Part shown: piece after piece, positions 54,903-64,000 of the stretch | How the letters are laid out: the number at the start of each line of letters is the position of its first letter | Numbering within the stretch: the first letter of the stretch is position 1 | Origin: Brachypterus glaber | Taxonomy: Eukaryota; Arthropoda; Insecta; Coleoptera; Kateretidae | Assembly (NCBI GenBank): GCA_958510825.1 | Contig: OY294044.1 | Location: forward strand, 78,352,895 to 78,416,894 | Direction of reading: 5' to 3' | Length of the DNA: 64,000 bases | Made by a program: the position numbers and the translations under genes | The notes under the pieces: generated by a model | What the model was told of the DNA's origin: nothing | Databases searched by the model: none | What the model saw: the letters and a program-made list of their open reading frames with translations, nothing else

Positions 54903-55164
54903 ATTTAATAATATAATGGAACACTTTTAAGGTTAAACTACCTTTAAATGAAGGTCCCATGTAGAGTATAAATAAATAAATATATAAGTATAAAAATCTT
55001 ACTTAACCTACCAGTAGATTTATGCTAGGATTTATGTCATTTTTTGTTGGTTTTTAACATTATTTAAAGCCAATTTACAACATACAAGTCTAAAGGCGGT
55101 CCGACACTACACGCGAGTGTCTTCCCAAGTGCACTTGCAAGTGTCCTTTTGATTGGTGTGGGAG

Positions 55165-56104
55165 CAGTGTTCCCAACCTTTTTGAAGTTAATTTCCCACA
55201 GACATGTACAAAAATTCCCTTTTTTCCCACGGAAATTAGACAAAAATCCCACGTTTTTTCCCACAAACTTAAATCGAATTATCATAATTTTTTAATAATT
55301 AAACATTGGTTTCTAACATGACTAACAATAATTAAACATTGATTTCTAACATAAAAAAAAACTAACTCTGTTAACATGTTTTATTTCCTTTTGATTCAAT
55401 CAGAAGAAAGAAGAGAGATAAATTGGCCTTGACTACTAGGATCATCCAGCGCTTATATATGTTACATATCGTCACTCAAAGTGCAAAAAGTCGTATGTCA
55501 AAATTTTACTCTTTTGTTCTAAATTATGAAATAAAATTAAACTTAAGTTTAAGTTTAAGTGGGAATTCCCACTTTATAAAGTGTAAATTTACACTGTGTA
55601 AAGTTTAATGTCCGCTCTATTTAGAAACCTTACTGAATTGTGGCGTTTTATTAATATATTACAATTTAGCACTAAAATAAAACAAAGTGACATACGACCT
55701 TTTTCACTTTTAGAGACAATATAATTAGAAAACTATATTTTTTAGCATTAATTTGTTGTACATAAGGGCCTATTTACAAATACGACGTAAAAACGTAAAC
55801 GTAAAAAACGCAAGAAATGCAGTAGGCTGATTGGTTCAATTCTAACCAACCTTGAAATTAAACCAATCAGGGTACTGCATTTCTTGCGTTTTTACGTTTA
55901 CGTTTTTACGTCTTATTTGTAAATAGGGTTTAAAATAGAAACAAATTAGTTCTATAGTAATTAATCATAAATTGAGAAAGAAAAGGTCCTTGAAAATTCC
56001 CATATTTCATGGAATATTAAAATTTCTTCCCTTTTCCCCTTTTGCTAAATTTTGTTGGAAAAATTCCCACGATATGGGAAATTTCCCAAGAGTTGGGAAC
56101 ACTG
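55165..56104. mobile_element. Non-autonomous hAT-like element, TSD TGTGGGAG
   Basis: 940 bp with ends CAGTGTTCCCAAC and GTTGGGAACACTG, exact 13-bp inverted repeats in the CAGNG style of hAT elements. The 8-bp target duplication TGTGGGAG stands at 55157-55164 and 56105-56112. Further inverted TTTCCCACG / GTGGGAAA words lie inside. No transposase frame, so a deletion derivative. A hairpin MITE is nested within it. Confidence 0.92.
55766..55928. mobile_element. 163-bp hairpin MITE nested in the hAT-like element
   Basis: GGGCCTATTTACAAATACGA then CGTAAAAACGTAAACGTAAA and ACGCAAGAAATGCAGTA are inverted at the right end (TACTGCATTTCTTGCG ... TTATTTGTAAATAGGG). The loop holds a GATTGGTTYAA / TTAAACCAATC pair. 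Confidence 0.85.
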
Positions 56105-56265
56105 TGTGGGAGCGTCTCCGAGTACGAATATTTGGCGAATGTCGGCATACTCGTACTAGGAGATGCTCCCACACCAATCGAAACGACACTTGCAAGTGCA
56201 CTTGTGAAGACACTTGCGAAGACTCGCGTGAAGTGTGGGACCGCCTTAACATTAAAATCCAACGT

Positions 56266-56971
56266 TAGGGAGCTCTAACACTTATAGATTATCCGTTGAA
56301 TATTCGACCAAATTGCAGTAGACCAATAAAAGGTAGGCACTAGTGGTAATTTGACTCTCGCGCACCTTCAGCCGGTCCGCTGCAATTCTCACGATTATTC
56401 GTCGAATAATCTATAAGTGTGGGACAAAGAACTTTTACCTCAAGAAGTAATTTCAGACCAATGTTTATGAATGTGTCATCTTTTTGTTTGTTTATTTACT
56501 AACAGAAACACGATCAGCTTTGTGGTGTAAAATGTAGATGTCGCTAGTCGATTTTCAGGCTACCTAGTAGCGATGTTGCGTAGTTTCCACCTTATCATGA
56601 ATTCAAATCATTATACTTAAATTAAAAATGTAAAAAACTATATTGTGTATACTATAATTATTTTTAATAATATAGTATATTTAAATCTATTAAAATTAAA
56701 CGACTAGTTCATATAAAACTCATACAGAACTAATGTTTCTTAAAATTTACAATAAAAAATCCAAAGTATATGTTTCCAATCGGCAACACGTACCCCTGTC
56801 AGACTGTGAGTTTACACATTCTTTCTCTCTCTTTACGCGTACTAAGTGTAAACAATAGTCACTCCCCACCAGCCCCTTACCGTAGTTGGTTCACGCTTCA
56901 AACAAAGCATACGGTAGATTTCATCATGCTCCTTCTTGAGGTAAAAGTTCTTTGGTGTGGGAGCTCCCTTA
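56266..56971. repeat. Nested inverted repeats, TAGGGAGCTC ends
   Basis: TAGGGAGCTCTAACAC and GTGTGGGAGCTCCCTTA form the outer pair. CACTTATAGATTATCCG / GAATAATCTATAAGTG (56279-56420) is one inner palindrome. AAAGAACTTTTACCTCAAGAAG (about 56426) and its inverse (56931-56952) form another. The order fits successive insertions into a palindromic MITE. Confidence 0.6.
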
Positions 56972-58570
56972 GATGCCTGACTAAAATCCGATCATTTTCT
57001 AAGGTAAGAAATTCGTCAGATTTGTCAGGAATTTAACCTAACTGTTTGACATAAACCAGGTCAATATCTAACGTTAGTGCCTGATATAAATCTGACCAAT
57101 TTCTAACATTGTTGTGTTTATAATTTATTAAATATATCTCATTTAAAACTAAAACTTTATTACATATTGATTTGTCATAATTAATACGATATAATGGAAA
57201 ATACTTATTATAAATATAGGTACATATGGCTTAAAATCACTAAAATATTTCTTTTATATGCATAAAAATTACCCTGATAGAAATAAACTCACAAAAATCT
57301 GACAATCTAAATTAGGATTTTGGTAATTTTTTCATCGGTCCTTAACGTTATATAAATAAGTAAAAACCCAACATTAGAACCATGACAAAATTCTAACCAT
57401 TTTCTAACGTCAGATTACTAACTTCAACCTGATTACCTACTTTCTAACGTTAAAATGTATAATTTAAATATAAAAAATTAAGTATATGTATATATTTCCA
57501 GTCAACAAACGATTGTCAGGTGGCCGCTGACCGGGAAGGAAAGTAATGGCAAACGACGTAGACTGCGCGATCAGGAAAGTAATGGTAAACGATTATCGCA
57601 TTAAGCATTTACGTAAAGTAAAGTAGGTAATGACATAAGTTACTCCGACGTTAACTGCTGTTACTATTGGCATATGACGCCATAAATGGTATACTACCAG
57701 TTCAGTTCAGTTTGTAGTTTGTTTGGTATATTTAAGAGACAGGCTTGATGCCTATGGCTCATTTGTCTTAGTAGGAATTAGTTTAAATGGAGACTAGTGG
57801 GGGAGTAACTCTCACCTCACTGATGCTGGAGTTGCATCTGTCATAAATTGGTAAAAAGGGGCGTGAGGAGTGGAGGAGTAGGATACAGAGGGAGTGGAGG
57901 AGGAGGGGTGTAGATATACTACCAACGAAGAAACTTTTAATTTATATAAGTCGAATTTTGTCTATTCGCTACTGATTTGACGTGCATATCTCCAAGTGTT
58001 CTAGTCGTAGCTCAAAAATGCATATGGCTTTTTTATAAAGAGTTATTTAAGCTTTCTTTTCGTTTTTTAAAAAAATATAGGTATTTAAAGTAGTAAGTTT
58101 AAGTAAGAAAGCGAGTTATTGATAAATAATATCGTTTGGACTTTCGTTTTTCTCCCCTTTTGTCCCTTTTGGCCCTTATACCCCAATCTGATGCACTTCT
58201 CTATAATATAATGAATCATGATATATAACTCGGAAAAAATCCGACTTTATTTACATTAAATTTAGATTAAATTTTTGCTAAGAAAATCTACGTAAATGCC
58301 GAATTTCAGACTGCTGCGATAAACGGCTGCGACATACGGACACACAGACGGAGAGTACGTTTCCATGCAGCTTTGCAACACTTTATTTTTAAATAGCGCG
58401 TTTACTTACGTACTAAATATTTCTTTTGTACTAATTGCTATAAACAATGTATATCTTAAACCATAACAAAAAAATATTTTTAAATTATAGTTATTTTTAA
58501 AAATAATATTATTAGTAAAATATATTAGAAATTATTTATATTAACAAAATATTCAGATTCCATTCCACTA
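56972..58570. other. Intergenic; scattered TAACGTTA motifs, no gene
   Basis: TCTAACGTTAG and TTCTAACGTT words at 57068, 57410 and 57448, and TACCCTGATAGAAATAAACTC at 57271, are remnants of the CTAACGTTAG family. A short G/A-rich stretch lies at 57850-57910. No credible ORF. Confidence 0.5.
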
Positions 58571-59002
58571 CCCAGACAGCACAAAGATGACTTAAAGAGA
58601 TCTTAAAGATGTCGTAGCTTGTCATTCAAGACGTCTTAAGAACGTCGGTTTTTGCCGTATATGCATGTTAAAGACGTCTTAACGACGTCCACGCCTCGTC
58701 TGAACGAGGTCCAACCCGAAAGTGATTGCACTTCTGTTTTTTCTACGGAATCGTGTTCTCTGATGTCTAAGGAATACGATAAAGTTTGTTTGGAAATCAT
58801 CCATCGACCAGTTTTCATTTGCGCGCCAAAATTCAAAAATTTTGGTAGGCGCAGAGCTTACCGAGAGTTGCCGACGGCTGCCGGCGCCACCCGATTCCGG
58901 CTCCCCGACTAAGATCCCGAGACGCAAGTCTTGTTTATCAGTTCTCATTTGGCAGTAATCAGGTTAAAGGTAAAACAGGAAACTTCAATTCAGTTTTTCA
59001 TT

Positions 59003-59812
59003 ATGTCGAAAATTTATAATCCGCCAAAAGTTGACCACGCACTTTCACATGAAGAGAATCGCAGAAAAATTTGTTTGTTGTGCTTAAAAAAGAATAATGT
59101 GATGTTTAAAATAGAACGCTCGCTTCAATCGAATTTACAAAAATTACTCGCAAATAGTGTTGATGATATCTTGTGTGACGAAAGATTGCCCACTGTTCTT
59201 TGTGCTGGATGTAAACGGAACGTCTACCGACAAATATCAGACACGGATGCAGGAAATGTTCCAATAAAAACTCTTGAGCTACCTGATTATTCCAAGTTCC
59301 TGAGTGTAATTTTAAGTACGAGATCTAGGACTCGGAACCCCTGTCACTGCTATTTGTGCCAGATTGCCCGCAGTAACGTGATATCCATGCAACTTTTGAA
59401 TAGAAAAAAATCGTCCGATAAGAAGTTTACCAAACGTTGCTCAAAATGTTTCATAGTGCCTAAACGAGGAACGACCCATAATTGCACTAGAACTGCACAT
59501 GTAGATAATGTATACAGCTACATAGACCAAATGGGAGGGAAATCAATAGAACAAGTAGTGTCAACCTTGATTAATAAAATTGCCGTCCAAAATCACGATA
59601 TTGATGACAAGCAACGGAAAAAAGATTTGCTGGTCTCCCTTACTCGAGCACGCGGAGGGAACCCCATGAAAATAGAGATCAATCCTGAGAAAAGAGATGA
59701 GAATCCAAATTTGTCTACAGACGATCTGGTAAAGATCAAAACAAAATTCAATCTAAGTACAAAGACTACTCTTGGTATAGCCACCGCTTTGAGAGTTGGT
59801 ACCAAAAAGTGA
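59003..59812 (+). CDS. Transposase, N-terminal part (ends at in-frame TGA)
   Basis: 269 residues from the ATG at 59003. I chose this start because the 24 in-frame codons upstream (58931-59002) lie in end-repeat sequence. Zinc-binding pairs: C24-x2-C27, C67-x2-C70, C116-x2-C119 and C146-x2-C149 with H159 and C161. The first two pairs recall a treble-clef/ZAD-like fold; the last reads CSKC...RGTTHNC. This region probably recognises the inverted ends. The frame stops at TGA 59810-59812 but continues in the same frame to 61072. CGA to TGA is a single transition, so it may be a nonsense mutation. Confidence 0.8.
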   Translation: MSKIYNPPKVDHALSHEENRRKICLLCLKKNNVMFKIERSLQSNLQKLLANSVDDILCDERLPTVLCAGCKRNVYRQISDTDAGNVPIKTLELPDYSKFLSVILSTRSRTRNPCHCYLCQIARSNVISMQLLNRKKSSDKKFTKRCSKCFIVPKRGTTHNCTRTAHVDNVYSYIDQMGGKSIEQVVSTLINKIAVQNHDIDDKQRKKDLLVSLTRARGGNPMKIEINPEKRDENPNLSTDDLVKIKTKFNLSTKTTLGIATALRVGTKK

Positions 59813-61072
59813 GCGATAGTTGAGTCAGGGTTGAAAAAAAGCCTGGAACAGAAAAATGAAGAAGTGAGAAGTTTCTTTTGTACCCAGTCAATAGATGTTA
59901 TAACAGCCAAGGCTGGAAAAAGCACATCAAGCCAATGTCCCATCGTTTACTGCCACAACCTTGAAGATTTCATTTTTTACATCGAGAATAAGCGGGATAT
60001 CAGAAATCAGCACTTGAAATTTGGAATTGACGGCGGTGGTGGTTTTTTGAAGGTGTGCCTCTCTGTCCAAGATTTTTCAATTGAAAGTTGTCAACAAGAA
60101 AAGAAACGTCAAAAGTATGCTGATGGTGTTTTTGCTCAGAGCTTTAAAGATACAGGCGTTAAAAAGACCTTCATTCTTGCGATTGTAAAATCGACTCAAG
60201 AGAATTATGAAAACGTGTCGGAAATATGGAAGATGTTGAAAATTGAGGATTTCTCCTGCACCATAGCGACCGATCTCAAATTGGCCAATATTTTGGCAGG
60301 GATTATGTCTCATTCAGCGACGTACCCTTGTACGTGGTGTTTGTGTGAGAGCACAAATTTGAAAAACGTTGGGCCTCGAAGAACTGTAGGGAACTTAACC
60401 TCGCATTTTGAAGCTTGGAGAAACGCTGGGTCAATAATGAAAAATGCGAAAAATTTTAAAATTTGTATAAATCCTCCAGTTTTTTCTGCTGATGAGAATA
60501 AAAAGATTATTGACATTATTCCTCCTCCGGAACTACACTTAATGCTTGGTGTAGTAAATAAAATAGTCAGTCACTTGCAAAATGAATTTGCAAATGAAAC
60601 AACAAAATGGATCAATCTATGCAATGTACAACGAGAATTTACCCAACGGGGTCTCGGTTTCAACGGTAATTCTTGCAGAAAATTATTGAAGAAAGTAGAT
60701 ATCCTCCGGTCGTTTTGCTCCATTGGTTGCCTGAAATATGTACAAACACTCAAGGATTTTGATCTTGTCGTTAAGAATTGTTTTGGAATAGAATTGAATG
60801 ATTCTTACAAAGAATCTATCACTCGATTCATGACAAGCTATTTGAGCCTAGGAATATCCATCACACCAAAGGTACACGCAGTATTTTATCACATCGAGGA
60901 TTTTTGTGAAGGTCATAAGAGAGGGTTGGGATTCTACAGTGAACAGGCCATGGAAACCGTTCATTCTGATTTCAAGACAACGTGGAACAAATACCAAGTT
61001 TCTGAAAACCACGCAGATTATAATAACAGATTACTGAGAGCTGTAATTGAATATAATAGTTATCATCTATAA
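59813..61072 (+). CDS. Transposase, catalytic part (same frame after TGA)
   Basis: 419 further codons to a TAA at 61070-61072. Likely catalytic residues, numbered from 59003 with the TGA counted as one position, are D343 in GIDGGGGFLKV, D424 in ATDLKLANIL and E647 in YSEQAMETVHSDF. The spacing D-81-D-223-E implies a large insertion domain, as in RAG1/Transib, hAT and CMC-type transposases. A CTWC pair follows the second Asp, and PPPELHLMLGVVNKI precedes the insertion. The end reads LLRAVIEYNSYHL. Similar uncharacterised proteins are, as I recall, common in cnidarian and arthropod genomes. An in-frame ATG at 59831 could start a truncated product. Confidence 0.8.
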   Translation, partial: AIVESGLKKSLEQKNEEVRSFFCTQSIDVITAKAGKSTSSQCPIVYCHNLEDFIFYIENKRDIRNQHLKFGIDGGGGFLKVCLSVQDFSIESCQQEKKRQKYADGVFAQSFKDTGVKKTFILAIVKSTQENYENVSEIWKMLKIEDFSCTIATDLKLANILAGIMSHSATYPCTWCLCESTNLKNVGPRRTVGNLTSHFEAWRNAGSIMKNAKNFKICINPPVFSADENKKIIDIIPPPELHLMLGVVNKIVSHLQNEFANETTKWINLCNVQREFTQRGLGFNGNSCRKLLKKVDILRSFCSIGCLKYVQTLKDFDLVVKNCFGIELNDSYKESITRFMTSYLSLGISITPKVHAVFYHIEDFCEGHKRGLGFYSEQAMETVHSDFKTTWNKYQVSENHADYNNRLLRAVIEYNSYHL

Positions 61073-61249
61073 TTTATTTAATCAAAATTCGTGTTGCGAT
61101 ATATGAGTTCACCAGTGAACTATTTCCGTAAATGTATGAGAATCCTTAGTTTAATGTTTCTTTGTTGTTGTTTATGTGAATAAAAATCGTTTTTGACCTC
61201 ATTTGTGAATTTTCATTTTTGAAGAAAATACGTTTTTGACTTAATTTGT
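61073..61249. other. 3' non-coding part of the transposon
   Basis: AT-rich, with TGTGAATAAAAATCG at 61175-61189 giving an AATAAA that could end the transposase mRNA. Confidence 0.4.
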
Positions 61250-61859
61250 AAATTTTCGAATTTTGGCGCGCAAACAAAAACTGGTCGATGGATGATTTCC
61301 AAACAAACTTTTTCTTACTCCTTAGACCTTGGAGAGCACGATTCCGTAGAAAAAACAGAAGTGCAAGCACTTTCGGGTTGGACCTCGTTCAGACGAGGCG
61401 TGCGTCGTATGTTACAAAAGGTAACGTCTTTAAGACATCTTTTTTAAGACGCCTTACGACGTCCTATGTTACAAAAGGTAACGTCTTTAAGACATCTTAC
61501 TGACGACTTGCAAAGGCGACTTTACAACATAATAACCCCTCCCATTTATGTTGCTAGGTACGGTCGTATTGATATAAAAAGCGTAATAAGAATTAAATTT
61601 TAATTTTTTTTGTTTTTCAAAAAAAGATCTTAAAAAAAAATTTTTTTTAATTGATTGTGGTTAATTTATTTTTTAGCGATGAGTAAGTTAAGACGACTTG
61701 TACCGATACTTAAAAGACATCTTATAGACATCATAATCAGATATCTTTTAAATATCCCTAAAAAGAAGTCCATAATATATCCTTTTATGTCTTTAGGCAT
61801 CCAGACATAATTAAGATCTAAAAAATACGTCTTTAAGATATCATGTGCTGTCTGGGTAA

Positions 61860-64000
61860 CTGTCCATGTGCTTATTGAATTTTCCTAACGCCTTTATAAC
61901 CACTTTTTAACTTATAAATCTAACACTAGATTTTTGCCAGTTTCACTTAGGAACCTAACGTTAAATAACGGGATGTTTGTACATATTTTACAAAGTAATT
62001 TTTACAATTTTCTAACGTTAAAAGGACAGAGTGCATTTTGTTACTTAATTTTTTGTTACATAATTTTTTGTATGTATGAATGAAATGATGTAATTTAAAA
62101 AGTCTGTTGACAGGTCAAAAAGTTTTTATTAAGCCGGTCCCACATCACTTGCCAAGTACGATAAATATTCGGTAAAGCAAAATCAAAGGGACAGATTTAG
62201 TGGATCTAGAGGTATGGGAGACGTAATTGCAAAATTTTGGATGCATTCTCCAAAAATTGACACCTTTCAAGGAAAATTTATTTCTAAATACTCTTTATTC
62301 AATGACACTAACCATTTTTTAAAATTCATAAAGAATAATGAAAAATGTGTTTAAATTCTTGCATTTCATACTTCTTTTTACTGTGATACCGGCTTTAGTG
62401 ATACGACGAATATTTTCAACATTCAACCGCATACCGAATAGTGAAATACTCACCGAATAATTGTACAAATGTCAAAACATATTTTATTTATTTAAACGAT
62501 GTTAAAGATATATATTTTTTATCGAATTTGCACATAGGTAGGTAGGTATTGTAGTAAAAATACTTCTTATATAATACTTTATATATAATTATAACTTGAA
62601 GCTTTAATTCACAAAAATTAACATATGACAATGTCAAAACTATTTTAGGTAAAGGTAACAACTCAGTCAGTCTTTGAGCTTCTAACCAGAGGTCGCCACA
62701 CTATAAGCGGCCGTAAAATTAAACTTAAAATTGCTGAAATAACCATATATATATATAAATATATATGATAATTTTGGTCATTTAAAAATATTGTCAACCT
62801 TTGACAATTAAACATGTAAACATAACGTCCAAATATGGTCTTTCCAGCATTTTTTAGTTCAATTTGACTTCCGCTTAACAACGCTTAAATTAATAGGAGG
62901 CAGAGAAAATTTACTCTTTTCTTCATTTATAGTTATGTAACAGAGTGGTCACCCTGTATATATTGAGTATTTATATTTTTATTTGTATGGTTATTGAACG
63001 TGACATAGCATTGTTCTTAACGGGTGGTTTGCTGTTTATTTTTACAGATGCTAATATTATTAGTATTTGGGAAGCTTGCATTTTGTGTAATTGAGGCGTT
63101 TACATAAAAAGGGTGTACATTTTTATTAGCCTAATTAATTGGTTAATTCGGTTTTCTTAATTAATAAATATTGGAATATCTTTAATGATGTTGTTTTAGA
63201 TACTGGCAATAGTTAGGGATTGTTTGTAAAAATGGTTTTTTCTACTTCGAAGCAATGTCATGAAAATCAATATCAATCAATAAGTAGAAGTAGTTTTTTT
63301 AATCATTTCTCTTAATTAAATTTAAATTCATTTTCAGTGATTTAAAGTAATTTTTCAATTAATATTATTTTTATAATAATATAACTTTTTGGCAGAAAAC
63401 TCCTCAGATATTTTCGTTAATAGTTTTATGACTGGTATATCGGCATCTCTGAGAAGGGAAATCTTTGCCTGTTTTTAGTTATGGTCAAAAATGGGATTCG
63501 GAAGTATGTAGTCGTCTAGTAAAGTTGTGCCTTAGGGGAATTTTAAAATTAACGTAATATGTGAAAATTTAAAGTAAAATTTAGAGTCGCGCGTATAGAT
63601 ATCTGAAGGGTAAAGATGCTATTTATTCATAATTTTTTTCATTTCAAATTAAAATATTTTGTTGTTTTTTATTTGTTTTTAACTTTTCATTTTTCTTTGA
63701 ATTAAATTCTTTTAATTGTTGTTTAATCCTTTTGTTTTATTGGCAAGATATATTTTATTTAATATAAAATATATTTGAAGTTTTTTTCCTTTCGCATATC
63801 TACAGTTTGTGTTATAAGAAGAAGTCTTCGCTGGAATAAGAAAGTCAGATAAGTATTAAATAGTAATTAGATTCTTATATTAACATTTGTTATCATATGA
63901 TATATGATATTGTGATAATATTATGTAATATTATTACTGGTGGCACGCTACCCAAATATCAACTATACTATATATTGTATTTGATACGCCTCCAAATAAT
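61860..64000. other. Intergenic to the right edge, no gene seen
   Basis: 61890-62030 has TAACGTTA motifs of the MITE family. 62132-62397 shows weak inverted ends (AAGCCGGTCCCACATCA / TGTGATACCGGCTT). From 62640 on the sequence is AT-rich with no credible ORF, RNA or repeat boundary. TATCATATGATATATGATA at 63890 is a small palindrome. Confidence 0.45.

Larger units (their letters stand above)
55091..56248. mobile_element. Palindromic MITE (about 210 bp) split by a hAT-like element
   Basis: Ends AAGGCGGTCCGACACTACAC and GTGAAGTGTGGGACCGCCTT are inverted. The arms continue through AAGTGCACTTGCAAGTGTC and GATTGGTGTGGGAG. The right half ends in a further palindrome around GAGTACGAATATTTGGCGAA. 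Removing 55165-56104 and one 8-bp repeat would leave a continuous palindromic MITE. Confidence 0.85.
58571..61856 (+). mobile_element. DNA transposon with long inverted ends and a DDE-type transposase
   Basis: 3286 bp. Ends CCCAGACAGCACA and TGTGCTGTCTGGG are flanked by TA on both sides. Inverted similarity extends inward: 58690-58846 is the inverse of 61250-61400 at about 90% identity, so the inverted repeats are a few hundred bp long. The right side carries extra repeated TTACAAAAGGTAACGTCTTT units. AAGACGTCTT palindromes occur at 58628 and 58671. The transposase frame lies between. The superfamily is not certain; TA flanks and the protein do not match Tc1/mariner. Confidence 0.88.

Noticed and set aside
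56007..56278. Four overlapping open frames on both strands
   Set aside because: They lie in the palindromic right half of the MITE, so open frames are mirrored by symmetry.
58652..58948. Open frames in the left inverted repeat of the transposon
   Set aside because: They read the inverted-repeat DNA, which occurs again inverted at 61250-61400 with the same frames (61288-61503).

Overview
AT-rich, intron-containing, repeat-saturated nuclear DNA of an insect. The one clear host gene is the large subunit of general transcription factor IIA (TFIIA-L / GTF2A1), on the minus strand in four coding exons between 20259 and 12274. Their splice sites and phases fit into a 345-residue protein. The insect assignment rests on the mobile elements: a 17.6/297-type errantivirus, a Dong/R4-like retrotransposon in (TAA)n, and many short palindromic elements. 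A beetle is possible, but the sequence alone does not settle this. A run of N at 30401-30600 marks a scaffold gap.

Layout. 1-12 kb: an unrecognised 3' coding fragment, a reverse-transcriptase relic, hairpin MITEs, a 1.19-kb tandem duplication, a 1.2-kb foldback element, an element with iterated terminal motifs and a degenerate 120-bp tandem array. 12.3-20.3 kb: TFIIA-L, with non-LTR relics, MITEs and foldbacks in introns 1 and 2. 20.5-27.5 kb: hairpins, tandem repeats, a stack of nested MITEs (22.8-24.5 kb) and a three-copy module resembling a duplicated exon. 27.5-30.4 kb: a 151-bp satellite whose monomers switch orientation, running into the gap. 30.6-35.3 kb: a foldback with 390-bp arms, short duplications and a MITE-like element. 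35.38-43.34 kb: a young full-length errantivirus with gag, pol and env, matching 261-bp LTRs and a TGTA target duplication. 45.3-46.8 kb: a 5'-truncated Dong/R4-like element between two (ATT)n tracts. 46.9-56.97 kb: nested foldback and palindromic elements, a 368-bp tandem duplication and a hAT-like element with an exact 8-bp target duplication. 58.57-61.86 kb: a DNA transposon with a 690-codon transposase frame broken by one in-frame TGA, and long inverted ends.

How the parts relate. The transposon at 58.6-61.9 kb has a deleted non-autonomous relative at 23.4-24.0 kb with the same ends. At least three other elements here share its plan: TA flanks, ends beginning CCC (or nearly so), and family-specific subterminal palindromes. 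This set of related families around one transposase source is the most interesting system in the window. The errantivirus retains a primer-binding site, a canonical -1 slippery heptamer at gag-pol, and a splice donor/acceptor pair that joins a short hydrophobic leader in phase to an uninterrupted env frame. Its gag and pol each carry frame lesions.
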